Shown here piece by piece: positions 52,135 to 64,000 of a DNA stretch of 64,000 bases. Numbering within the stretch: the stretch's first letter is position 1; every line of letters starts with the position of its first letter. The notes beneath the pieces are model-generated. The model had not been told where the DNA came from. It ran no database searches and worked only from the letters and a program-made list of their open reading frames with translations. Source of the stretch: Trochalopteron elliotii (taxonomy: Eukaryota > Chordata > Aves > Passeriformes > Leiothrichidae); the NCBI GenBank assembly GCA_024734555.1, contig JANPWX010000027.1:439391-503390 (forward strand), read 5' to 3'. The translations under genes and the position numbers were made by a program.

Positions 52135-52950
52135 CTGGGGCTGGGGCCCTCCCTTGGTACGACCTTCCTGGGCTGGGGCAGCACAGACTCATTCCTGAGC
52201 CTGCATGGACCGTTGCCACTGTGTCCTGCGGGAGGTGGCGTTGGAGGTGGCTCAGAAACAAGGAGAGAGTGCTGCTACTGGAAAGGGAGCTTCCCTTCCC
52301 TGCTCCTGGAAAACAAAGCAAGCCTTAAACCCTTTCCTGCCCTGCCGGACGCTCGGAGCTCCCCGTTGTGTGGGGGGTGCCATTCCCACAGAACTCCACA
52401 CAGACCCTCTTCCTGCCCCTGCAGCAGGGCCAGGACGTGTCACTTTGTCCCTGATTTCTGCAGAGCGAGCCTGGAAAATGAGACAAGGCCTGGGCAGCCA
52501 CCTGTGCAGGCAGGGACCCCGCAGCACTGGCATTTTCCCGGCTGGCAGCCAGCCCCTACCCACCAGTTCTCCCAGTTTAGAAGCAGGGAGTTATTTCTCT
52601 CATCTCCAACCAGTGCTTCTGCCTGCCCCCCGTGCTCTGATCATGCTGATTCCTTCTCTGCTGTGGGCACAGAGCAGCTGTGGGGTGGGGGAGGCAGGAA
52701 CCAGCCTGTTTGGGGGCAGGATGGGGCTGTCCGTGTCACAGGGCACAGGAGCATCTCTGGTAGCAGGTGGGCCTGGTTTGGGCTGGGGAGGGGAGGCTGA
52801 GTTGCTCTGGCAGTGGCTCCTCTGAGCAGGGTTGGCTTGTTCACATGTCCTTGGGTTCGGTGGTTTATTTTTTTAAAGCTGGGGTTTGTTTTTTAATCAG
52901 CAAAGCCCTTTTGTGTAGCTTTCCAAATAAAGCCTGAAAAACCCTCCTCT
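52135..52950 (+). other. PCSK7: PCSK7 3' untranslated region
   Basis: About 0.8 kb of G/C-rich sequence from the stop codon to just past the AATAAA at 52926-52931. Confidence 0.8.
52926..52931 (+). terminator. PCSK7: PCSK7 poly(A) signal AATAAA
   Basis: Canonical hexamer about 790 bases after the stop codon. It is the only one on the plus strand in the 3' UTR. Confidence 0.85.
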
Positions 52951-53364
52951 CCCCCATCCATCACTCTTCTGCCCTCCCAAAGCTTCCTCACCGTGGAAAA
53001 ATGTGTCACAAAACACTTCCCAGCCCCGGGGCCGGGGAGGACCCAGTTCTGCATCTGTCGGGGGGCTGTGTGCCCTCTGTGCCCTGGGATAAAAGGGGCT
53101 GCTCTAGGCAGGGGGAGGCAAGGGCTGGGCCAGAGCATTGGAAGGAGCAATGACAGAAGTGGGTGTCATGGTTCAAGGGGGAGAGGGCAGAGTTTTCCAA
53201 GCCGGGCAGGGAAAATCCAAGCTCCAGCTTTGGTTTTCCCAGGTTTGGAGGTGGCAGAAGGAGCAGCTTTAGCCTTTTTAGGGAGAAGGGCTTTGTCTTT
53301 CCAGGTGCCACCGGCCAGCTGCGACACAGGGCAGGGCGGGAGGAAAACCTCGTCAGGCCACGCT
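52951..53364. other. Intergenic region between convergent PCSK7 and TAGLN
   Basis: About 400 bases between the two 3' ends. No gene, repeat or conserved motif was recognised. Confidence 0.7.
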
Positions 53365-53770
53365 AGATGAATATAACCTTTTAATTTTGACAAAAACGAA
53401 GTACAAAACCGAGGCCAATTCTCTCTTCTCCCCGTTGGCAGGGATCTCTGCGGCGGTGGCGCGGGGCTGGTGCGGGCGGCGGGCAGGGCGGTGGCCCCGG
53501 GGGCCGGGGCGCGGGCCCGTCCCACCCGAGGGTGCCGGCGAGGGCAGGACCGGCTGGCGGCGGGGGTGCGAGGCCGGGGGCAGAGGCTGCCCGGGGGCAG
53601 AGGCTGCCCGGGGCACGGCGCTGGGGGGCTGCGGCCGCTGGCGGGGCGATGGGGCTGGCGGGCGGATGGATGCTCCTCAATAAATACCAATGGATTGGCG
53701 GCGGCGCTGGGCCGGGGGGAGCGGAGACGGAGGTCCCGGCTGGGGAGGGCTGGGGGCGGCTGGGGCGTGC
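53365..53770 (-). other. TAGLN: TAGLN 3' untranslated region
   Basis: A strikingly GC-rich 3' UTR of about 400 bases after the TAG at 53771-53773. It ends near an ATTAAA (plus 53380-53385). Confidence 0.75.
53380..53385 (-). terminator. TAGLN: TAGLN poly(A) signal ATTAAA
   Basis: The ATTAAA hexamer on the minus strand lies about 390 bases after the stop codon, in the first AT-rich stretch downstream of it. Confidence 0.7.
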
Positions 53771-54965
<1,195 letters not shown>

Positions 54966-54984
54966 GGCTGCGGTGGCGGGAGAC

Positions 54985-56520
54985 CTGGTGGCACGACAGG
55001 GACAGTCAGGCTGTGGAGATGCTGTGTCCTACCCAGGGACCCCTCAGACACCATTGTGTCATTTGCCTGCCACTCTGCTGCAGTGGGGACAAGCCTTTCC
55101 AACTCTTCCCTCGCCAGGTATCAGCCCTTCAGCTCCATCCAGATGTGTTTGGAGGAAAATTCACCACCATGACCTCCAAAATCTGCCCAGACAGATGGGT
55201 CATGTCCTGGCAGAGATGCCTCATCTCCAGCTCAGACTGTGCACAGGTGCAGCCTCATCCCTGTCCACTGCCAGCTCTTGGTTGGCACGGATGTCCCTGG
55301 TGTTACCCATGGATCCAGGTGGCAGGGTGACCATGCTGAGGCTGGCTGGCTGTGGCCATGGCATGGTGGCCATGGTATGGTGGCCATGGCACAGAGGGTG
55401 GCCATGGTATGGTGGCCATGGTATGGTGGCCATGGCACAGAGGGTGGCCGTGGCACAGCAGGGTGGCCATGGGGTGGCCTTGGCACAGCAGCTCTGGGGG
55501 CCGGGGAGGAGCGCGGGTGAGGGGGGAGCAGTGGGAGCCGTGTCCGTGCCCTTGTAAGGACATGCTGCAGGCAGTGATGGCAGGTAGCCGGCTGCAGGCA
55601 GGGCCCCAGGGTGCCAGGGAGGATGCCAGGGAAGATGCCAGCAGGGAGAGGCTCTGGGAGTGGCAGCCAAGCCTTTGATGGAGCTGGCATCGCTTCTGCC
55701 TGCCCGGCTCCTTGCTTGGCATGGTGCCCCGGGGTGCCTGCAGGAGCCGTGGGGATGTCCCACAGCCACACCCGGCCTCCAGTGGGCTCGTCCTGACTGC
55801 TGGGCACCCTGGCAGGGTGGGCTGAGACCTGGCACAGCTCAGTGCAGGAGAGGGCACCGACCCCACATGCTGTCAGCAGTGCAGGGGTGCCCCACAAACC
55901 CCATGATTAACCCCACGGGCAGCCTGTGCCCAGACCCCGAGCACTGCTGGGCACATCCAGTGATGCTACAGGTGCCACAGCCAATCCTGCTCCGTGCCCT
56001 GGCCTGACCTGGCACGGAGGGGTCACACACGGCTCCCTCGGCCACCTGGCATTGCCCACCAGCTTCCCCCGGGCCCGCCAGTCCCGTACGCATCTCCCGT
56101 CCCCGCCGAGCACCGGGCAGAAACGGGCACTGGGGGCTGGAGTTGCCTCTCCATCGCTGCCCTGAGCCCCGCACGGCCCCTCCGGCTACCGCGGGGACCC
56201 GCCGCTGCGCAGCCCCGGTCCTGAGGGGGAGCAAGGGCAGGACAGAACCCCGGCAGTGACCCCAGCCCGAGCAGGGCAGCCTGAGCCTCCTCCGGGGAGC
56301 AGCGGTGCAGTCCGAGGAGCAGCATCCCCATCCCGGGGAGCCGCATTCCACCCGGAGGAGAGGAATCCGCGTCATCCAGCGGCAGATCGCAGTCCCGGCA
56401 GCGGCTTCGCTATCCCAGGTACGGGGTTCCCATCCCGGGGAGCAGCACCCCGTGCCGGGGCCCGGCGTTCCCACCCGGGGGACCGTCCCCGCCGCCCGCC
56501 CCCCCCGCGGCAGGACTTAC
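54985..56520 (-). other. TAGLN: TAGLN intron 1
   Basis: A 1.5 kb intron between the acceptor CCACCAG (next to 54984) and the donor GTAAGT (plus 56519-56520). It contains a GGCCATGG-type tandem repeat (55345-55492). Intron 1 of the mammalian gene is similarly large relative to the rest. Confidence 0.75.
55345..55492. repeat. Tandem repeat of TATGGTGGCCATGG-like units
   Basis: About ten copies, with GCACAGAGGGTGGCCATGG as the longer variant. The core GGCCATGG is close to palindromic, so many copies could pair with each other. Confidence 0.9.
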
Positions 56521-56570
56521 AAGCGGCTGCGGACGGAGTGAGGATGATGCTCGGCGAGGGACCAGCGCAC
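56521..56570 (-). other. TAGLN: TAGLN untranslated first exon (inferred)
   Basis: The exon ends in CCGCTT followed by the GTAAGT donor. The 5' end was placed from the distance to the CArG boxes and a TATA-like CCTTTTAG at 56597-56604. The human and mouse genes also have an untranslated first exon. Confidence 0.6.
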
Positions 56571-56596
56571 TGCCCCGCGGGGACCCCGACCTTGTG

Positions 56597-56604
56597 CTAA
56601 AAGG
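56597..56604 (-). promoter_or_regulatory. TAGLN: TAGLN TATA-like element
   Basis: CCTTTTAG on the minus strand, about 30 bases upstream of the inferred start. It is not a consensus TATA box. Confidence 0.4.
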
Positions 56605-56709
56605 CGGGCGGGGGACGGTGATGTCAGCGGGGCGCGGAGCCCGGCCCCCCCCAAACCCTCCCTCCCGGGGCGCCCGGCCCCGCAGCGCTCCATGACTCCA
56701 TCCCAGGCA

Positions 56710-56719
56710 CCATATTTGG
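56710..56719 (-). promoter_or_regulatory. TAGLN: TAGLN proximal CArG box (SRF site)
   Basis: On the minus strand it reads CCAAATATGG, a perfect CC(A/T)6GG. This is the same sequence I recall for the proximal SRF site of the mouse SM22-alpha promoter, about 150 bases upstream of the start. Confidence 0.85.
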
Positions 56720-56833
56720 GGAAAGACTCCGAAAACCAGCGACGAAAGCCCGTGCTCGAGCATTCCCCGCGTGCCTCCGCCCCAGCGGGGCCGGGGCCAG
56801 GGCGGAACCGGGCCGGGGGCTGATGGAGTAAAT

Positions 56834-56843
56834 CCTTTTATAG
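56834..56843 (-). promoter_or_regulatory. TAGLN: TAGLN distal CArG-like box
   Basis: On the minus strand it reads CTATAAAAGG, one base off the consensus and off the mammalian distal site (CCATAAAAGG). It lies 124 bases from the proximal box, essentially the mammalian spacing. Confidence 0.7.
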
Positions 56844-56849
56844 CCAGGC

Positions 56850-57370
56850 GGCAGCGCCGAGGGCTCCTGCCCTGACTTCATGGCTGGTTTTCCCGTGCGC
56901 TCACCGCCGGGAGCCGCGCCGGGAGCAAGGGTCCCCCCGCGGGGATGTTGCGGGGACACGAGTGACACCCACGGTGGCTGCTCGGGGCTGTCAGCGAGGC
57001 TGCGGCATCCCGCGGGCACCGCGCCTGGGCATCCCGCAGATGCCGGGATTCCCTCTGCCCGCGGGCACCCGCTGGAGCGCGTCAGGGCACAGCGGGACAC
57101 GCAGCAGCGCTGCGAAGATGTCACAGGGGCCCCAGCACCCAGGGAACTTTGCTGCCCGTGAAATGGGACCCCCTTGCGCATCCCTACCCACCCGTGGGGC
57201 TGCCAGTCCCCCCGTGAGCCACAGGCCACCCCCACCCTCCCCACACGTGGCAGCATTTCCCAGCCCCGGAAGCATCTCCCATCTCCCAAATCCCCGTGGG
57301 GAGAAGGAGCCAGCAGCACAGCAGGGCCTGTGGCAGCTGCCCCCCGGGACCCCCGGCAGGCGGCAGCAGG
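56850..57370. other. Intergenic region between SIDT2 and TAGLN
   Basis: GC-rich sequence between the TAGLN promoter and the SIDT2 3' end. No gene or repeat was recognised. It may carry further TAGLN control elements. Confidence 0.6.
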
Positions 57371-57374
57371 CACG

Positions 57375-57973
57375 AGCAAAGTGCAGACACTTTAATGCGA
57401 GTCCCTTCCCAGCAGATCCAGCGCAGGGAGCGCGGCACCTCGATGGGCAGCGGCGACGGGGGCCCACTGCGGCCACCCCCCCTCCTGGGACGCTGGAGGA
57501 GACACGAGTGGGGCCTCTCCGGCCACTGCCACCACCGTGCTGGCCCCACGCACCCCCACCTCCCACCCACTCGACTCAGGCACTGAAGAGAGACCCACAC
57601 CCACGTGCTCGGGGGGCCACGGGGCTGCTGGCACGGCGCTCACCCCGATCCCCTCGCTGTGCCCACGGGCACACAGACACGGAGCAGCAGCAGCAGCACC
57701 TTTTCCAGTGTCACTTGCCACCGAGGACGGATGCTGCGGTGGCCCCCCAGCCCCGTTTTTGGCTGTGATGGGCCCAGGGATGGGCACAAAGTGCCTGGAG
57801 GGACCCGGCTGACGGGGAGGAGGCAAATCAGGACCCCCGGGCTGTGTGGGGACAGGGACGGAGTGGTTGGCAGGACCTGCAGCGCAGACATCCCTCCCCA
57901 GGGGTGGCTGCCCCTCCCGGGGCTGCAGCCGGGCATTTGGCACAGTCCCAGGGCAGCAGGTGGCTGCAGGCTC
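57375..57973 (-). other. SIDT2: SIDT2 3' untranslated region
   Basis: About 0.6 kb after the TAG at 57974-57976. An ATTAAA on the minus strand is at plus 57391-57396. Confidence 0.75.
57391..57396 (-). terminator. SIDT2: SIDT2 poly(A) signal ATTAAA
   Basis: A common poly(A) signal variant, about 580 bases past the stop codon. Confidence 0.7.
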
Positions 57974-60900
57974 CTAGAAGACGTAGATCTTGTCCCGCTG
58001 GACACAGTCCAGGTCATCGTCCAGCGTCAGCAGCACCTGTGGAGTGAGGGGAGTGAGGGGAGCAGGGCACTGGCCACTGGGGAACTGGAGACAATGGCTG
58101 CTGTGCCAGTGGAACCAGCACCTACCAGGAAGGAGCCGAACATGGCAATGGAGGAGAGGAAATGCCAGATGTCGTGGTCGTCAAAGAAGTCGAGCAGGAT
58201 GCAGTCACGGTTGTGCTCCCGGGATTCAGCTGGCGTTTTCTGCCGGGCACAGGGCCAGTGTCACTGTGCCTGCCCACAGCCACCCTGCCCACCCCGCTGC
58301 CTGCGCCACCCTCCTGCTCACCTGCCAGGTGCTGAGCCCCTGGAAGAAGAAGAAGAGGGCAAAGCCCCAGACCACAGAGGTGCTGATGATGCAGAGCAGG
58401 GGGATGAGCTTGATGCGCTCGCCACTGCGGAGCTGTGGGGGAGGCCAAGGTCACCGTGTGGGCAGGAGCTGGCAGCAGTGCCCATCCCTGCCCTGCCCTC
58501 CCTGCTGGGCCCACGGGGGCCCAGGGCTCAACTCCCACCTTCATGATAATGTAGAAGGCGAAGTAGAGGAGGAGGTTGCAGATGCCGATGGCCAGCAGGT
58601 AGGAAGCAAAATCGTTTGGGCGGACAATGAGGCCGTAGGCAGCGCTGGGGAGGCAGGGACAGGCAGTGGGGTCAGCCTGGGGGTCCCCCTGCCATGCCTG
58701 CTGTCCCCAAAGCATGTCTGCAGCCTCCAGGAGATCAGGCAGCATGTGGGGACTCTGGGGTGCCACAGCTGCAGGGGGACCTGCCATGCTGGGCTCACAG
58801 CTACCATGAGCTGCCCGTCCTCAGCCCAGCCCCACGGAGGGATGGCAGGGCTGCAGGAGCGGGGTGGGGGTGGCAGCAGGCATGGGGAGAAGCAGGGTGG
58901 GATCTGCCACATGCCCAGCTCTGCACTCACAGTGACCAGTTGATGATGTTCCCCATGACCAGGAGCACCATTCGGTCCTGCAGAAGAGGAGGGGGCTGTG
59001 AGGGGCGGCGGCTCTGGGGAGGCAGCCAGGGAGGGTCTCTGCAGAGCCGGGGCCCTGGTGCCAGCACTCACCACGTACATGGGCCCACTGCACTGCCGGA
59101 CGCAGTCCGTGTACAGCACGTGCAGGATCCTGCGTAGGATGCCCGAGTCTGTGGGGAGAGGGGAGGTGACACCAGGGGGGCCACCACATTGTCCCCCCAC
59201 CCACCTTGCTCACAGTGCCCCTCCCTCACCCAGCTTCCAGCGCCCCATGTAGTACAGCTGTGTGCTCAGCAGCAGCGTGGCCACAATGTGGATGACGGAG
59301 AAGACGATCCAGAAGGCCGTGTTCCCCTTCCCAAAGACCTGCAGGGCGAGCAGAGGGCTCAGCAGTGAGCTGTGGGGGCGGCCAGCCCCCCTCCCTCAGT
59401 GCCCACCGTACTCACCACGCCCACCACGGAGAAGAAGATGACGAGGGCCAGGCAGGCGTAGGCGCTGTAGGCGCTGGCGTTGATGTCCGGGTGACGCTTC
59501 TGGTAGAGCTTCAGCATGCAGAGCCCCGCAATCATGTACATGAAGGAGGTGTCTGGGGGGGCACAGAGGTGAGAGGGGCGTGGGTGGCCCCGGTGTGGGT
59601 CAGGGGGGACCAGGGGGGCACTCACCGAACTGGAAGTTGGTGTAGTTGGGGCAGACGTGGTAGCAGGCGCTGAGCAGCCCCTCCATCATGAGGGCAGTGC
59701 CCATGGCGTAGAAGAGCCCAAAGTGCTTGGGGATGCCACACTCCTGCGGGGCAGAGGAGAGGGTGGGAGGGGAAGTAGGGGGTCCCGGAAGGCTGAGCCC
59801 CCCCCAGGCAGCCCGAGCCCCTCCAGGCAGCCCGAGCCCCCCCAGGCAGCCCTGTCCCTCACCAGGGCGTGGGCGTCGTTGCGCAGCAGCGCGCGGTTGT
59901 AGTTGATCTCACGCTGCAGGATGATCAGCAGGAAGAGCAAACCCAGCAGGACGTAGCCCAGGTTGCTGAGGATGTTGTTGAAGGCGCTGCGAGGGGCCAG
60001 TCCCGGTGTGGGTGCTGTGGACCCCCCTCCCTCCCCGGGGTCCTGCTGCAGCCCAGCCCTGGGCACAGGGGACCCCCAGCCACCCTCCACTGTCCCCCCA
60101 GCCCACCTGAGGTTCCCCAGTGGGTGGGCGCACAAGAAGTTGTAGTAGCAGATGTCCTGGTTGCCCGTGACATTCACCACCTGTGGGCATGAGCAGCGTG
60201 AGGGACAGAGGGGCTCCCAGGGATGTCCCCACCCTGCTGGGGAGCTTGGTTTGGGACTGCAGCCCCCAGAGCTCCCAGGAGCCCCTCCCTGCTGCCCTGG
60301 CCACACTCACTGTCTGGTAGGTGATGACAAGCTGGATGACGGGGAGGGCGTAGAACACAGCGATGGTGGCGATGTTCCTGGGAGAGAGTGGGGCTGTCAG
60401 AGGGTCCCTGCCATGCACCCCAGGCTGGGAAACAGCTGGGTGCCCCCCTGCCCACTGCCTCCCACTCACCAGAAATAAATCTGGTACTTCTTCCGCAGCA
60501 CCCGCTTGTCCTTGCGCGCCAGGTCGGCCACGCACAGGTATTGCTGGAAGGAGAGGGGGGTCAGGGGCTTGCCTGGCCAGCGGGGAGCAGCTGGCAGGGC
60601 TGGGAGGGACACACACCTTGGTGCGGATGACATTCTTGTCGTAGTCAATGTCGGCCAGCGTGTCGTAGTCATCCTCCTCCACAGAGCTGAGCGAGTCCAG
60701 GCGCGGCCGGCCGGCCACGTTCTCCAGTGACCGCTCCCCTGCTGCCGGGCCGGGGCCATCAGCACAGCCCCCAGGCCAGCCCGCCTCGCTGCCCACCCCG
60801 CAGAGCCCCAATCACCCCCAATTAACCACGGGGCTGCCTCCCTGCCAACTCACACTGGGGACAGGTTTCAGCTTCCTACAGGCCTGCCCTGGGGACAGGT

Positions 60901-63900
60901 GGTGGCTGTGCCCACACGGGCAAGCATTGCCCCGTGCCTGTTCTCTGGGGCTCTGCCAGCTGGGGAACACCAAGGGCCAGGCACACAATATCCTGCTCTG
61001 CAGCCCCTCAGGTGCTGCCCTTGCTGTGACAGAGGGGAGCAGGGGTTCTGTGCGCTGGGCACAGCTTGGGGCTGGGCAGATTTTGCCCTGATTGGCCCGA
61101 CCCTGCCCGGTACCAGCATCTACCCATGGCAATGCTCAGTGGCCTCGTCAGGGTGGAGGGCGTGCGCCGCTTGAACTGCTCCTGCCCTTCAAAGGAAAGC
61201 CAGGGTTACTGGAGCAGAGCTCCCTGAGGTGTGTCAGCGATGGAGACCCCGCTGGGGGCTGCACAGAGGGGCTGACAGCCCCAGGACCCTTCCCAGAGAT
61301 GGAGGGGGCAGAGCCAGGATGCCACTGGGCACGAGGCTCTGCAGAGCTGCAGCCACACCAGTGGCCCAACAACTCACCCACGTAACTGTAGGAGACCTCT
61401 GTTGAGCCCAGGCTGTCTGTGACCCCCTCAGTGCTGCTGGAGGAGCCGTTCCCTGCAAGGACAAGGACAGGCAGAGGGTGGGCACAGCCCACAGGCAGGG
61501 GGTGAGGGATGGGGGACAGTGTGTGACACTCACCAAAGGAGCCATAACCGTAGCTGTCGTAGGGGCTGTGGTTCAGGAAGGAGTCAGGGATGCTGCGGGA
61601 GTGACCTGTGGGACAGGAGGGTTCCTGTCACCCTCGGTGGCACCCCTGCCCCAGGGCTGCACGGCCACTGGGCACAAAGCAGCTCCCACCACCCCTGCCC
61701 TGGCACAAGGCGAGCTCAGAGCCAAGGACAGAGCTGGCACCTACCCAGGAGCGATGCTGGGAGTCCCCGGAAAGCCACGAGAAAAAAGAGACAGACCTGG
61801 TGAGATGCAAAGCCCCAGCACAGCCCTGCCAGCCCCACAGCAGAGAAGTCTGGGACCTCCCTGTCCCCCTGACACTGGGATTTACCCCCAGGGACTCAGG
61901 GGGATACTCCTGCAGAGGCAGAGACTTTGCCACAGGCTCAAGGGGGCAGAATAATGAGGGATTCCCCAGGCAGACCCCTCCATGCTGCTGCCTGCTGCCT
62001 CCAGCCCTCACCTGTGTCCAGGCTGGGCGAATCCATGGCTGCCAGGAGCCCCTTCCTCTTGTGCTGCCTGCCGAGGGAAACAGCTCTCAGCTCATTTGTG
62101 CCACTGCTGGGGTGAGGAGACACAGCCCCAGGGCCCCCACCAGGACTGTGCCATGGGCTCAGCACCCAGAGGGGCAGCAGCACCCAGGCACTCACCGGCA
62201 GCTCTCCCAGCAGGCGATGAGCAGTGTGAGGATGTAGAAGGAGAGGAAGATGCCGAGGCAGAAGAGGACACTGCGCACGTAGGCCTCAGCTGTGCAGAGC
62301 CAGGACAGGCCCTCAGTGGGGGTGGCACCTCAGGGGACCTGCCATGGGTCCCCAGAGAGCCCAGCACCCCCAGCCCCTCCCAGACTCACAGGTTATGGCA
62401 GGTGACACCATCACCTCCAGTGTCTTCTGCCGGTTGGGCTGATCCACGGGTTTATCTGGAAGAAGGCAGGGACAGGGCTCAGCTCTCTGCCCTGTCCCCA
62501 GCTCGTCCCCACACACAGCCCATGGTGGCAGTCCCTCTGCAAACCTGGAGAGGCATCCTTGGAGAGGGGGTAGTAGGGCAGAGCCCCCCCGCACGCCTCA
62601 TCCTCCGTCTTCACCACCACCACCACATAGAAACTATGGCTGGGGAAATCCTTCTTCTGCAGCAAGAGACGGGGGTCAGCAGAGCCCAGCAGGGGATCTC
62701 CCATGCCAGAGCTTATCCCAGGGCCATCCTTTGTGGGCTCCAGCAGCCAGCAGTGCCTGGCAGCACCAGGCAGGGACCAGGAGCAGTTCAGCCCCCCAGC
62801 ACAGCCTCACAGCACAGCCCTGTGCCCACCTGCACTGTGATGGCCGCCTTCTTCGTCATGGTCTGGTACATCCCGATGAAGGCCACGTTGTTGTCCAGGT
62901 CGTAGACGGGGCACTGTGGGGCAGAGGGGCTGTCAGCCCCACTGGGCACCACGGGTCACCCAGAGAGGAGAGCCACTGCCCAGACCTACCAGGATGTCCT
63001 GGATGGAGATGACGGAGCAGGGGAAGGCCATGGCTGAGGTCACCTTCACAATCACTGAGTCCACTTCCTCGGGGAACTCATACTTGAAGTACTGTGGGGA
63101 GAAAGGGCCCGTTGCTGCCATGGTGGCCACGCTCCCCTCCTGGGTGCAGACCCCTCCCGTGCCACGCTGTGCTAGCTGCCCTCACCTGTGGCTGGGCAGC
63201 CGTGGCATTGAAGCTGAACCTTTCATTGGTCCTGCAGAGAGCACGGGAAAGGTGATGGGTGGCCAGGGGAGTCCACAGCCCCCACAGCCTCCACAGGCAG
63301 CAGGCAGGCAAGGGGACAAGGGGACAAGGGCGGGGGGCTCCCCTCACCGCAGCACAAAGTTCTCCACGCGGGTGACCCGCAGCTGGTAGGAAGTGTTGAG
63401 GGAGAGTGTGGAGACATCCACGTAGAAGTGCTGGGTCTCCACCTCAGCCTTGGTCTGCGGCTGGCAGAGCGTGCGGCTCACCTCCTGGTATGCGTATTTC
63501 CGCTGGTACCTGGGCAGGGAGAGCTGTGTGTGCCCAGGGACCCCTCCCAGGGACCCCTGCATGGGGCATCGCAGCCTGGGCAACTCCCGCAAGGGAAATC
63601 CCAGCCCTGGGAGCTCCTGCAGGGGGAATCCCAGCCTGGGGAAGTCCTGCGTGGGGAATCCCCGCTGGTACTCACAGGCCCCGGAGGATGAGCGGCACCT
63701 GGAAGGAGACCACCGCCTCCTTCTGCCTCACCACGAAGAGGACGGGCCGGTCGTTTTGGTCCGAGAGGACATTGACCGACACCCGCACGCCCTCGGGCTG
63801 CGGGGACAGGGGCAGGTGAGGTGCTGGCCGGGCAGGTCGGCCCGCGGCGGCTCGAACCGAAGGCTGGACTTTGGTCGGCCGCCGTGGCAGAGGCTGCCGT

Positions 63901-64000
63901 GCCCTGCGCACCCCACGGCCCCGGCAGCCCCGGGGACAGTCAGCCCGCGGGGGACGCGGCGGTGGCGACCACCCCGGCTCACCCTACTCCTCCGGACGCT
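57974..64000 (-). CDS. SIDT2: SIDT2, SID1 transmembrane family member 2 (N-terminus outside window)
   Basis: Exons in transcript order: 64000-63983 (partial), 63797-63676, 63509-63348, 63231-63186, 63091-62990, 62913-62830, 62656-62545, 62455-62390, 62289-62196, 62067-62012, 61605-61534, 61452-61378, 61186-61124, 60738-60617, 60543-60470, 60377-60311, 60180-60107, 59986-59863, 59743-59626, 59552-59416, 59338-59230, 59148-59072, 58977-58931, 58644-58539, 58432-58322, 58239-58126, 58036-57974 (TAG). Phases agree, giving 804 visible residues. SIDT2 is a multipass lysosomal membrane protein linked to RNA and DNA uptake into lysosomes and to phospholipase-like activity. A lumenal beta-rich ectodomain ([28 protein letters not shown]) leads to a first membrane helix, a cytosolic loop with YGSF and YDTL tyrosine signals, and then the CREST-type helices. 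Their Ser-x3-His (LLSACYHV), Asp (NFQFDTS) and His-x3-His (DDHDIWHFL) cluster is intact. About 60 N-terminal residues lie beyond the right edge. Confidence 0.97.
59799..59853. repeat. Short tandem repeat, 20-base unit (CCCCCCAGGCAGCCCGAGCC-like)
   Basis: Three near-identical copies inside a SIDT2 intron. Confidence 0.8.
60739..61123 (-). other. SIDT2: SIDT2 intron
   Basis: A 385-base intron between the basic-insert exon and the YDTL exon. Nothing else was recognised in it. Confidence 0.7.
61124..61186 (-). other. SIDT2: SIDT2 frame-neutral 63-base exon (basic loop insert)
   Basis: The exon codes [21 protein letters not shown] between the YGSF and YDTL signals of the cytosolic loop. It uses the acceptor TTTGAAG (the next AG downstream would break the frame) and the donor GTAGAT. 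Entry and exit are both in phase 1, so skipping gives YVGERSL, close to the main human isoform (YQGRSF). Confidence 0.75.
61606..62011 (-). other. SIDT2: SIDT2 intron
   Basis: A 406-base intron. A splice-like CTCCCAG|CATCGC...GTAGGTG pair at 61744-61757 would give a 12-base exon. It is unsupported and was not called. Confidence 0.65.
63594..63664. repeat. Short tandem repeat, about 18/36-base unit (GGGGAATCCCAGCCTGGG-like)
   Basis: Three to four imperfect copies in the SIDT2 intron at 63510-63675. Confidence 0.8.

Noticed and set aside
61744..61757. A 12-base SIDT2 micro-exon
   Set aside because: The adjoining exons already join in phase without it, and no family sequence matches.

Overview
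This window is vertebrate nuclear DNA, almost certainly from a bird. The genes are intron-rich with small GT-AG introns, there are remnants of CR1 LINE retrotransposons with the avian-type 3' end, and the promoters are GC-rich. The gene order matches the block on human 11q23.3 and chicken chromosome 24. Two assembly gaps (23950-24279 and 39587-39927) and one single N (51427) interrupt the sequence.

Layout from left to right: CEP164 (minus; first 25 coding exons, 3' end off the left edge; 149-22368), BACE1 (plus; nine coding exons with the first 43 codons lost in a gap; 24280-29983, 3' UTR to about 32.5 kb), RNF214 (minus; 5' end lost in the second gap; 32918-39586), PCSK7 (plus; complete; 40627-52134), TAGLN (minus; complete; 53771-54965, untranslated first exon near 56.5 kb) and SIDT2 (minus; 3' end here, N-terminus off the right edge; 57974-64000). 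CEP164/BACE1 and RNF214/PCSK7 are head-to-head pairs whose shared promoters fall in the two gaps. BACE1/RNF214 and PCSK7/TAGLN are tail-to-tail. SIDT2 and TAGLN are in tandem.

Exons were called from consensus splice sites, from agreement of reading phase across every junction, and from similarity to the known vertebrate proteins as recalled. No alignment was run. The phases agree throughout, and the PCSK7 catalytic residues fall at the same numbers as in the human enzyme (D187, H228, S406).

The six genes are not a pathway. CEP164 is a centriole distal-appendage protein, RNF214 a RING protein, and TAGLN a smooth-muscle actin-binding protein. BACE1, PCSK7 and SIDT2 are all membrane proteins of the secretory and endolysosomal system. 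I see no previously undescribed system. The points worth a second look are a lost palmitoylation cysteine in BACE1, a changed endocytosis motif in PCSK7, two frame-neutral cassette exons (SIDT2, RNF214), a conserved SRF-site pair upstream of TAGLN, very short divergent promoters, and a duplication artefact in PCSK7.
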